From assembly GCA_051660685.1 (NCBI GenBank), contig JBOFQB010000001.1, forward strand, positions 1-34,673: DNA of 34,673 nt. The letters are read 5' to 3'. Within the stretch, counting starts at the first letter, position 1; each line of letters begins with the position of its first letter. A model generated the notes under the pieces. The model was not told where the DNA came from and searched no databases. It saw only the letters and a list, made by a program, of their open reading frames with translations. The DNA is from JAVBSX01 sp051660685. GTDB taxonomy: Bacteria; Planctomycetota; Planctomycetia; Pirellulales; Thermoguttaceae. Of this stretch, positions 1 to 7,024 are shown one piece after another. The position numbers and the translations under genes were made by a program.

Positions 1-110
1 GAAGGGAGCGCAGCGTACTGACGGTTTGTGACATTTTTTTGTCAACAAACCTCCTATTTGTCTCAGTTGTCCCAAAATACGACCGTCAATACGGTGCTGC
101 GCACCTCCTT
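1..110. repeat. Imperfect intergenic palindrome at the window start
   Basis: An outer arm at about 8-24 (GCGCAGC, then CTGACGGT) is complementary to an arm at about 83-104 (ACCGTCA, then GCTGCGC). Inside it a second hairpin pairs GTTTGTGACA with TGTCAACAAAC around a T-rich loop (about 25-52). It could be a terminator for a gene left of the window or a member of the palindromic repeats seen elsewhere here. The opening bases resemble the interior of the 22728 repeat. No coding ORF is credible in 1-243. Confidence 0.5.
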
Positions 111-176
111 TCCGGCTTTTGTTTTTCCTATTTTGCCAACATGTCTTCCTAAATTAACAAGATTTTGATGCGCTAG

Positions 177-220
177 CCCTACCCCTAACCCCTGTCCCCT
201 ATTCCCTACCTCCAACCTCC
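177..220 (+). repeat. C-rich CCCTA/CCCCTATT repeat, copy 1
   Basis: A run of C3-C4 tracts separated by TA, TAA or TATT lies directly upstream of the oxidoreductase start at 244. It includes the motif CCCCTATTCCCTA, shared with copies at 11321-11353 (minus strand), 11451-11499, 22234-22262 and 28976-29010. Since it ends only 24 bases before the ATG it should be in the leader of that mRNA. Its role is unknown. Confidence 0.6.
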
Positions 221-243
221 TCATTCCAGAAAGGTCCCGTAAA

Positions 244-1587
244 ATGACGAAGACGGCGAATTCCCGACGTGATTTTTTGAAAAAGGCAGGTGTTTCGACA
301 TTGGGTCTTGCCCTTGCCGCAAACAGCCCGGCTCGCGTTCATGCAGCTGAAAACAATGTCGTTCAATTGGCCCTGATCGGTTGCGGCGGTCGGGGAAATG
401 GTGCAATCATTGAAGCACTGAACACCAAATCAGGACCGACAAAACTGGTTGCAATGGGGGACGTGTTTGAAGATAGGGTCAGAAATTCCCGGAATGCCCT
501 GAAAGAACATCTTTCCCGACGACAGATGAGTGTCCCGGATGATCGTGTTTTTTCCGGTTTTGACAATTACAAAAAGGCAATGGACTGCCTGAATCCGGGA
601 GATGCCGTTGTTCTTGCATCTCCCTGTTGTTTCCGGCCCCTTCATGTTGAGTATGCGGTTGACAAGGGGTTGCATGTTTTTATGGAGAAACCGTTTGCGG
701 TTGATTCTCCCGGGACCCGACGTATTCAGGCAGCTGCAAAAAAGGCGGACGAAAAGAATCTGAAGATTGCATGTGGTCTCATGTGGAGACATTGCAAAGC
801 CCGGGAAGAAGTGATTAAACGGATTCACGACGGTGAAATCGGTGATGTTCTGCACTTACGCGGATTCCGAATGCATGGTCCTTATTGGGGACATGCACGC
901 GGACATGATATGAACGAGATCGAGTATCAACTCCGTAATTTCCACTATTTTGATTGGGCGGGGGGGAATATATTCATCGATTATTGTATTCACAACATTG
1001 ACGTTGCTTGTTGGGCAAAAGGGGCTTGGCCGGTCAGCGCAATGGGAATGGGGGGGCGAACCGATTACGTCCCGGGAACAGGTTATGACACCTATTATAA
1101 TGAGTTTACGTTTGCGGACGGAACGCATTTGAGTTCACATGGACGCTATAATCAGAACTGTTATAATTTGTACAGTGATTTTGCACATGGAACGAAAGGT
1201 TCGGCGGTCATCATGGACAATTTAGGGGGAGCGAACTCGAAGATTTACCGGAATCAGGTCATGTCGGACGCGAATGTGAGCTGGAAATATGGTGAAGCGG
1301 AACCGAATCCTTATCAGGTCGAGCATGATTTGCTGTTTGACGCTATTTTCAATGACAAGCCGTATAATGAGGGACATCGAGCAGCGGACGCGAATTTTGC
1401 GTCGTTACTTTCCCGGTCTGCGCTCAATTCCGGTCAAATTGTCACTTGGGACGAAGTCGTCCAATCGAATGTTGAACTGTTCCCCGGGGGGATTGAAAAC
1501 ATTTCTTGGGACAGTACACCTCCTGTTGTGCCGGATAAAAACGGAAATTACCCGATTGCGATTCCGGGGAAAGATTACAAGGTTTGA
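244..1587 (+). CDS. Gfo/Idh/MocA family oxidoreductase, Tat-exported
   Basis: This 447-aa protein is predicted to be a NAD(P)-dependent sugar or inositol dehydrogenase-like enzyme. Its N-terminus carries a twin-arginine signal (SRRDFLKKAG at about residue 7, then a hydrophobic stretch and an Ala-rich cleavage region ending near residue 35), so it should be exported folded with its cofactor. A Rossmann fold follows (ALIGCGGRGNGA at about 42-53), with the EKP motif (VFMEKPFAVD at about 147-156) whose lysine is usually catalytic. The C-terminal half is the family's alpha/beta substrate domain (WAGGN..D..IHNIDVACW at about 238-256). Planctomycetes encode many secreted paralogues with unknown substrates, and none can be assigned here. 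The ATG at 244 follows an AGAAAGG-like site. It stands alone, ending about 100 bases before the next gene. Confidence 0.9.
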   Translation: MTKTANSRRDFLKKAGVSTLGLALAANSPARVHAAENNVVQLALIGCGGRGNGAIIEALNTKSGPTKLVAMGDVFEDRVRNSRNALKEHLSRRQMSVPDDRVFSGFDNYKKAMDCLNPGDAVVLASPCCFRPLHVEYAVDKGLHVFMEKPFAVDSPGTRRIQAAAKKADEKNLKIACGLMWRHCKAREEVIKRIHDGEIGDVLHLRGFRMHGPYWGHARGHDMNEIEYQLRNFHYFDWAGGNIFIDYCIHNIDVACWAKGAWPVSAMGMGGRTDYVPGTGYDTYYNEFTFADGTHLSSHGRYNQNCYNLYSDFAHGTKGSAVIMDNLGGANSKIYRNQVMSDANVSWKYGEAEPNPYQVEHDLLFDAIFNDKPYNEGHRAADANFASLLSRSALNSGQIVTWDEVVQSNVELFPGGIENISWDSTPPVVPDKNGNYPIAIPGKDYKV

Positions 1588-1684
1588 CCCGTTTTCTCTG
1601 ATTCCTCTGTTGCAACACATACACCAACTGGAGAAGCAAGATTGAATTATTGTATTGGTTCACTTGGTCTGGGAAGATGTCATC

Positions 1685-2266
1685 ATGAAAATCAAAAATG
1701 AATTCCTGTTTTCGATTGCAGGTGCATTGAGTGCCATATTGATAATGGGCCTTATCGTGATTCTGCTCGTAATTCAGGTGTTGGGAATTTTCGGCCCTTT
1801 TAGTCGACCGCCCCTTGCGGTCATTCCTTGGCGCAGCCTATTGATTCGGTATCAATTCGTTCAGTCCAACGAAGTACAGATTCGCCGTTCTTTGATAATA
1901 GAGGATGCTGATTTGTTGAACAAATTGAGGATATATTATACACAAGGGGAGGTGCAATCTAGGTCCTCTGCAAACCTAGAAGACATGTTGTTGATTCTTG
2001 AGAACAACGGAAAATGGCAGATGACTTTTGACGCAACTGACCGAATTTATTTTTGCAATAAAAACGACAACTACTATGCGTACTGTGCTGAATTCAGCAA
2101 TCAGGATTTTTACAACACTTTGAGAACTGCTTGTTGTGAACATGAACAAACCTTAACCCCCTTTGCCCGGCTTGAGAGTATTAAACTCTGTCCAGGAGGT
2201 TTAGGGGAAAAAAGTGTGCCGATGTTTTCGGAGAATACCCCGCCTAATGAATCTGATTCTCAGTGA
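1685..2266 (+). CDS. Hypothetical single-pass membrane protein, first gene of a three-gene cassette
   Basis: This 193-aa protein is not recognised. The frame is open from 1655, but the ATG at 1685 gives a normal membrane-anchor start: a short basic N-terminus (MKIKNEF) then a long hydrophobic segment at about residues 6-33 (FSIAGALSAILIMGLIVILL), followed by a soluble region of about 155 residues. The type is N-in with the soluble part probably outside, or a signal anchor. No catalytic motif is visible. Its TGA stop (2264-2266) overlaps the GTG of the next gene, suggesting translational coupling with the HicB/HicA-like pair. Whether it belongs functionally with that pair is unknown. Confidence 0.6.
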   Translation: MKIKNEFLFSIAGALSAILIMGLIVILLVIQVLGIFGPFSRPPLAVIPWRSLLIRYQFVQSNEVQIRRSLIIEDADLLNKLRIYYTQGEVQSRSSANLEDMLLILENNGKWQMTFDATDRIYFCNKNDNYYAYCAEFSNQDFYNTLRTACCEHEQTLTPFARLESIKLCPGGLGEKSVPMFSENTPPNESDSQ

Positions 2267-2688
2267 ACCGATACCTGAAGTTGCTTTTTAGTGAGCATTT
2301 TTTTCAAACATTAACATCGACAGACATCATGCCAAGAACGGTTGAAAGAACAAGGTCTCTTATCCCGGTTGAAGTGTGGGAGGTGCCGTATTATGACAAG
2401 GCGATCAAATTTCGCCGACCACTCTTGTTGCAACCGGTTTGGTTGAAAGATGACCCGGCAGAACCGGATATTGCCCCGGTTAATGAAGTTGAATACATGG
2501 GAGTTGATGAGGAAGAACTCGGTATTTCAGCATTTGGGGCAACCCGGGAAGAACTGCTGAGCTGTATTTTCAGCGATGTATGTTTCGCTTGGGAACATTT
2601 TGTCGAAGAATCGGATTCCCGCTTGGATACAGAGGGACATCGAATAAAGAACAATTATTTGTCGATTGCCGAGGTCGTCGATGAATAG
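2263..2688 (+). CDS. HicB-like putative antitoxin
   Basis: This small acidic protein has 141 aa from GTG 2263, or 119 aa from ATG 2329. The GTG start overlaps the upstream stop by four bases (GTGA), which favours it; the ATG at residue 23 is the alternative and neither has a clear Shine-Dalgarno. The central segment (EYMGVDEEELGISAFGATRE, about 76-95) resembles the HicB-type pattern in which a short beta-hairpin is followed by a helix beginning AxTREE. No DNA-binding domain is obvious. It overlaps the HicA-like gene by eight bases, the usual arrangement of a toxin-antitoxin pair with the antitoxin first. Assignment rests on the neighbour and the partial motif, so it is tentative. Confidence 0.5.
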   Translation: MNRYLKLLFSEHFFQTLTSTDIMPRTVERTRSLIPVEVWEVPYYDKAIKFRRPLLLQPVWLKDDPAEPDIAPVNEVEYMGVDEEELGISAFGATREELLSCIFSDVCFAWEHFVEESDSRLDTEGHRIKNNYLSIAEVVDE

Positions 2689-2977
2689 CGTACGTCAAGG
2701 ACGAGATATTGATGCTGCTCTGCAACGAAAAGGATTTCTTCGGAAAGGACATGGAGATCATATTCGGTACTATTATCCTTTACAAACGGGAGCATCCTCA
2801 ACCGTAATGACAAAAATGAGTCATGGAATGTTGGGGCAAACGCTCAGTGTTGTGTTGATTGCCAAAATGGCCCAACAATGTCGGTTGACCAAAAGTCAAT
2901 TTCTTGCGCTCATTGATTGCTCCTTGGATGCTGATTCATACCGTACTCTATTGCAACAACAAAAATACACTGTCTGA
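2681..2977 (+). CDS. HicA/YcfA-like putative mRNA interferase toxin
   Basis: This basic 98-aa protein has the layout of HicA toxins: an N-terminal helix (GRDIDAALQRKGFLRKG, about 7-23), then a strand with the conserved histidine (HGDHIRYYY; His at about 24 and 27), a further strand ending MTKMSHG, and a C-terminal helix. HicA folds like a double-stranded RNA-binding domain and cleaves mRNA with that histidine. The C-terminal part (LTKSQFLALIDCSLDADSY) is longer than in classical HicA, so this is a divergent member. ATG 2681 is inside the last codons of the upstream gene (eight-base overlap); the frame is open from TTG 2666 but that start would add only five residues. Confidence 0.6.
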   Translation: MNSVRQGRDIDAALQRKGFLRKGHGDHIRYYYPLQTGASSTVMTKMSHGMLGQTLSVVLIAKMAQQCRLTKSQFLALIDCSLDADSYRTLLQQQKYTV

Positions 2978-3000
2978 TACTTTACACGTTCGTTTGATGA

Positions 3001-3025
3001 CAATCCGGAGTTTTTTTCCGGATTG
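3001..3025. terminator. Hairpin after the HicA-like gene
   Basis: A perfect nine-base stem (CAATCCGGA / TCCGGATTG) encloses a seven-base T-rich loop, 24 bases after the HicA-like stop and before pgi. The bases after it are T-rich but not a clean U-tract, so it may be a weak terminator or a leader hairpin in a pgi read-through transcript. Confidence 0.5.
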
Positions 3026-3061
3026 CAGTGTGTTTTACTTTCACCTTTTTTTATTGAAACG

Positions 3062-4699
3062 ATGCTGACGAATTTAACATTTTGGAAGAAATTGACAGAA
3101 CACCGTGTTGAAATGGAAACGGTGCAGATGCGGGACCTTTTTGCGGGCGATTCGGGCCGATTTGGTCGGTTTTCCGTTGTGTTTAACGATTTTCTGTTCG
3201 ATTATTCTAAAAACCGGTTGACCGAAAAGACAATGGAGTTACTCCTCGGTTTGGCCCGGGAAGTCAAGTTGGACCTGATGATAACGGCGATGTTTTCTGG
3301 GGAGAAAATTAACGTGACGGAAGAACGGGCGGTTTTGCATACAGCCCTAAGAAATCGGTCGGGGAAACCGGTTTTTGTGGACAATCAGGATGTCATGCCG
3401 AACATTCTCAAGGTGCTCAAGCAAATGCAGGTCTTTTCCGAAAAGGTCCTTTCTGGTTCTTGGACCGGGGCAAGCGGTCGCCCAATCACCGATGTCGTTA
3501 ACATTGGAATCGGCGGTTCCGATCTCGGTCCTTACATGGTTTGCGAATCGCTCAAACCTTATAAAACACGCCTGAATCTGCATTTCGTTTCGAATGTCGA
3601 CGGAACGCATATTGCCGAAACGCTGAAAAAACTTGACCCTGAAACGACATTGTTTTTGGTTGCGTCCAAGACATTTACGACACAGGAAACAATGACGAAT
3701 GCCGAATCGGCCCGGAGTTGGTTGCTCGAAAAGTTCAACGATCAGTCCGCTGTTCGAAAACATTTTGTCGCTCTTTCGACCAACGCCCAAAAAGTAGCGG
3801 AATTTGGAATTGATACCGAAAACATGTTTGGGTTTTGGGATTGGGTCGGCGGTCGATACTCGCTCTGGTCCGCAATCGGACTTTCCATTGTTCTTGCAAT
3901 CGGTTACGACAATTTTTTGGAACTGTTGACCGGGGCTTATGAAACGGACGAACATTTCAAAAACACCCCGTTTGAACGGAATATTCCGGTTTTAATGGGG
4001 CTGATTGGATTCTGGTACAACAATTTCTGGGATGCTGATTCCGTTGCGATTCTTCCTTACGATCAGTATTTGCATCGATTTCCGGCTTATTTGCAACAAG
4101 GGGATATGGAGAGTAACGGTAAGAGTGTGGACCGTGAAAACCGACCAATTGATTATTCGACGGGGCCGATTATTTGGGGGGAACCGGGGACGAACGGTCA
4201 ACATGCTTTTTATCAATTGATACATCAGGGGACGAAATTGATTCCGTGTGATTTTTTGGCCCCGATTCAAACGCAGAATCCGATTTCGGATCATCATTTG
4301 AAGCTGCTTTCAAATTTCTTTGCACAAAGTGAAGCGTTAATGAAAGGAAAAACGCTTGAAGAGGCGATTGCGGAGCTGAAAAAGCAAGGACTTGCCGAAG
4401 AAACGATCCAAAAACTCGCGCCCGCCAAAGTTTTTCCGGGCAACCGTCCAAGCAACTCCTTTCTGTTCAAAAAATTGACCCCGCGAACACTCGGTTCGCT
4501 CATTGCCTTTTATGAACACAAAATTTTTGTTCAGGGCATTTTGTGGAACATCAATTCATTTGACCAAATGGGGGTTGAACTGGGCAAACAATTGGCCAAT
4601 GTTATTTTGCCTGAATTGCGCGGTGATCGGGTTGTGGACAATCACGACGGTTCGACGAACGGTTTGATTGCCTATTTCAAAAAGAATCGGACCTGCTGA
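3062..4699 (+). CDS. pgi: Glucose-6-phosphate isomerase
   Basis: This cytoplasmic enzyme interconverts glucose 6-phosphate and fructose 6-phosphate. From ATG 3062 it is 545 aa, close to the 549 aa of the E. coli enzyme; the frame is open from TTG 3023 but the extra 13 residues are hydrophobic and not family-like. The first SIS domain has the phosphate-binding segment NIGIGGSDLGP (about 147-157) and SKTFTTQET (about 202-210). The two family signatures are present: DWVGGRYSLWSAIGL (about 260-274) and the segment GQHAFYQLIHQGTK (about 379-392). Catalytic residues are visible as Glu350 (QQGDMESNG), His388 (IHQGT) and the Lys in GVELGKQLA near residue 510. Nothing suggests damage. With gapA in the same window it covers glycolysis, but the two are not linked. 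Confidence 0.97.
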   Translation: MLTNLTFWKKLTEHRVEMETVQMRDLFAGDSGRFGRFSVVFNDFLFDYSKNRLTEKTMELLLGLAREVKLDLMITAMFSGEKINVTEERAVLHTALRNRSGKPVFVDNQDVMPNILKVLKQMQVFSEKVLSGSWTGASGRPITDVVNIGIGGSDLGPYMVCESLKPYKTRLNLHFVSNVDGTHIAETLKKLDPETTLFLVASKTFTTQETMTNAESARSWLLEKFNDQSAVRKHFVALSTNAQKVAEFGIDTENMFGFWDWVGGRYSLWSAIGLSIVLAIGYDNFLELLTGAYETDEHFKNTPFERNIPVLMGLIGFWYNNFWDADSVAILPYDQYLHRFPAYLQQGDMESNGKSVDRENRPIDYSTGPIIWGEPGTNGQHAFYQLIHQGTKLIPCDFLAPIQTQNPISDHHLKLLSNFFAQSEALMKGKTLEEAIAELKKQGLAEETIQKLAPAKVFPGNRPSNSFLFKKLTPRTLGSLIAFYEHKIFVQGILWNINSFDQMGVELGKQLANVILPELRGDRVVDNHDGSTNGLIAYFKKNRTC

Positions 4700-4813
4700 T
4701 TATATGTAGCGAAAGACGAAAGTCGTCATTAACGAAAGACAAAAAGTTAGTGTTTGCGCGTCAATCACCTATCTCAATTGCGGATTCACAATGGATTAAA
4801 GTTTTGTATTGAT

Positions 4814-4864
4814 TTCGTGTTTTTAGTGTATTTCGTGGTCTAAAAGAACCACTAAAAACACGAA
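4814..4864. terminator. Perfect 15-bp inverted repeat between convergent pgi and coaX
   Basis: TTCGTGTTTTTAGTG (4814-4828) pairs exactly with CACTAAAAACACGAA (4850-4864) around a 21-base loop. It lies between the 3' ends of two convergent genes, so it could terminate transcription in both directions. The TTTCGTGG and CACGAAA words are shared with the core of the 180-bp elements at 22054 and 28719, but the flanks of those elements are absent. The rest of 4700-4914 shows only a small hairpin (GACGA/TCGTC near 4720). Confidence 0.55.
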
Positions 4865-4914
4865 CCTCACGAAAGGAATAAAGTAAAATAGATCAGTTAT
4901 TTAGGCGCAGACGC

Positions 4915-5985
4915 TTAGGAATCGGCGTCCCATTTCTTTTTCTGTGTCAGCGCAATTCCAGAAAGAAGCAGATGCGGCAAAAAATGCAACTGATTTTCGG
5001 GGAAGTAGGGTTTCAAAAGCGGGAAAACCGTTGCGGCCCCTCCCCCGGTCAAAATCAGAACCGGAGATGCCCCTTTTGTTTTCTCTGTTGAAAAATCATT
5101 CGTCGATTGCGTTGAAAAGCGTGTTGCTCTCCCCGTTGAGGAGACGTTCGACGACTCGGTTGAAAAATGTGTTGCGAATTCACTTGAAAGAAGCTCGTCC
5201 GATTCAACCCCTGTCTTGTAATCTACTTCAACCTGCTCTGCAATCTGACGAATCAAACCAACGACACTCCATAAAATCGCAACACCAATTGCCGATTCCG
5301 TATTCCGTCCGGGATACGACAATAAGCCGAGTGAATCAAGGTCAATTTCCGGCAATTGCGCCGTTCCTTTTTGAAGTGACTGCGCGGACAGACCGAATCC
5401 GGGATAAATTGCCCCCCCCTCAAAACAACCATTTGGCGAAACAAGATCAATCGTAATCGCGGTCCCAAAATCGGCAACAAGAACAGGTCGTTGCGAAAAT
5501 TCGGGCAATGTCGTTTTGACCCATTTCCAACCGGCGTAAGCGGCGATCAAGCGGTCAATCCCGAGTTTTTCCCGCGAGAAAACATTGCTCTTGAACGGAA
5601 TATCATCATGTTTCAGCAAAACAACGGAATCATCGGGGTAATGTTGCGTAATTCGAGCAACGGTATTTTCCAGTCGGGTTGGATGAACACTGGAAATCAC
5701 CCAATGATTCTGAAACGGTTGCCGTTTTGACCTTGTGAGACATTCACATTCACATTCACGGTCGGGTTCATATTTATCTTCAGACTTGGATTGATATTCA
5801 GTCGTTGCATGACCAGATCGCAAGGAGACTGCGTTGTTGTGCAACAATAATGTAGAGTGCTTGTCCAAATGACAGGGATCATCAATCCAAAACGCAACCG
5901 GCATTGTCGAATCGCAAGTTTCAAACAGCCCGAATTTGGTCGAACTGTTCCCGACATCAACCGCAATGATTCGACGCTGTTTCAT
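4915..5985 (-). CDS. coaX: Type III pantothenate kinase with two low-complexity insertions
   Basis: This enzyme phosphorylates pantothenate in the first step of coenzyme A synthesis. The ASKHA-fold motifs are all visible: D10-V-G-N-S-S-T-K17 (phosphate 1), GIDR at 142-145, and ADFGTAITIDLV at 171-182, followed by the GGAIYPG segment (190-196) and LTGGGA at 312-317. At 356 aa it is about 100 residues longer than typical CoaX. The excess lies in two stretches unlike the family: about 55-90, which includes a CECECE run encoded by a CATTCA hexamer repeat (5741-5759), and about 261-306, a Ser/Thr-rich tract with repeated FSTE/FSTQ words. Both appear to be surface loops that leave the motifs intact, so the enzyme is probably active. 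It lies 124 bases downstream of fliS and may be cotranscribed with it. Confidence 0.92.
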   Translation of the reverse strand: MKQRRIIAVDVGNSSTKFGLFETCDSTMPVAFWIDDPCHLDKHSTLLLHNNAVSLRSGHATTEYQSKSEDKYEPDRECECECLTRSKRQPFQNHWVISSVHPTRLENTVARITQHYPDDSVVLLKHDDIPFKSNVFSREKLGIDRLIAAYAGWKWVKTTLPEFSQRPVLVADFGTAITIDLVSPNGCFEGGAIYPGFGLSAQSLQKGTAQLPEIDLDSLGLLSYPGRNTESAIGVAILWSVVGLIRQIAEQVEVDYKTGVESDELLSSEFATHFSTESSNVSSTGRATRFSTQSTNDFSTEKTKGASPVLILTGGGAATVFPLLKPYFPENQLHFLPHLLLSGIALTQKKKWDADS

Positions 5986-6109
5986 CTCACCAATGTTTCC
6001 GTTTCACTCGCGTTATTTCCGTTTTCCTCGCGTCCTTTTCGTTTCACAGATGTTACTTCTGCTCTGTTCTCAACATTTCCGCTCACATCAGTATTCAAGA
6101 CATTTGCAA

Positions 6110-6928
6110 TCAGCCGGTCCAAGACAATCCCGTTGAACCTTGCGATTGATAAGCGGGGAATCCCGAAATCGGTTTGATTGTTCGTCGCTCAACCGAATCA
6201 GTCCCTTCCTGCTTGTGTTCCAGTTTATCTAGGTTCTGTTCCAGATTATCCGGTTTCTGCTCCGATAATTTCTTCTCTTCTTCACTCTTCGGCTTTTGTA
6301 TCGGAATCGTTCCCGTTCGGGGCATGTATGTCCCTGATCCTAAATTGAGACCATTTCCTGTTTTGGAGATCGATGATGCAGGAGTTGGCGTGTATGAACC
6401 TGAAGAAGGATTTGATAAGGGGGAACCTGATGTTCTCGAAGAAGGGGCACTACTCAGAGAAAGCGACGCCGAGTTGTTGGATGATCCTGAAACATTTTGT
6501 TGCGTTGCGGAAATATCACTGCCGCTTCTTACCGTTGATTCCGTTTGCGTGCTCCCGAATTTTTCGCAAACCATTTTCCACGTTTCACGTTCGCTACATA
6601 AAACACGATAAGCATCATCGAGTTTTTCAATGCTCTGATTCATTCCCGCTTCAGCAAGTCGTCGGAAAATGAAAACGTACACAGATGCCAGTTTTTTTGC
6701 AATTTCAGGGCTTCCTTCGACATCCAATGAACAGAGAACTTCGGCAATAATATCCTGCGCTTTTGTCAACGACTCAAATGCTTCTCCAATGTCCCCTTCT
6801 TGCCAATACTTTTTGGTCCGCAAAATATTCTTCATCGCCGCTTCAACAAGAAGAAGCTGCAATTTTTGCGGTGTTGCGGAAAAAACATCCGCCTGTAAAT
6901 ACTGTTCACGAACCGAAGATTGATTCAT
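6110..6928 (-). CDS. fliS: Flagellar export chaperone FliS with a long disordered C-terminal tail
   Basis: FliS binds newly made flagellin in the cytoplasm and prevents premature polymerisation. Residues 1 to about 125 have the FliS helical pattern: an N-terminal QYLQADVFSATPQKLQLLLV segment followed by helices rich in Ala and Leu (KAQDIIAEVLCSLDVEGSPE; LASVYVFIFRRLAEAG). Usual length is 120-150 aa. Here a tail of about 145 residues follows, first Ser/Gly/Thr/Pro-rich and then charged, and it looks disordered. The start at 6928 is supported by GGAGA about five bases upstream. It follows fliD by 96 bases in the same direction, the common fliD-fliS order, which strengthens both calls. Confidence 0.88.
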   Translation of the reverse strand: MNQSSVREQYLQADVFSATPQKLQLLLVEAAMKNILRTKKYWQEGDIGEAFESLTKAQDIIAEVLCSLDVEGSPEIAKKLASVYVFIFRRLAEAGMNQSIEKLDDAYRVLCSERETWKMVCEKFGSTQTESTVRSGSDISATQQNVSGSSNNSASLSLSSAPSSRTSGSPLSNPSSGSYTPTPASSISKTGNGLNLGSGTYMPRTGTIPIQKPKSEEEKKLSEQKPDNLEQNLDKLEHKQEGTDSVERRTIKPISGFPAYQSQGSTGLSWTG

Positions 6929-7024
6929 CTGATCTCCAAATACCTGTCCAACGTGACATCCAATAAAAACGCTTTTTCTTCTTCTCTTACGACTTCTGCT
7001 TTACGGACTTACGGTTTGTTACTT

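Noticed and set aside
5857..6177. Plus-strand ORFs across the coaX-fliS gap
   Set aside because: They overlap the 5' end of coaX and the 3' end of fliS on the other strand and resemble no protein.
6569..6600. GTTTCACGT as a possible parS half site
   Set aside because: Only about nine of the 16 parS bases match and it lies inside fliS; no full palindrome was found.
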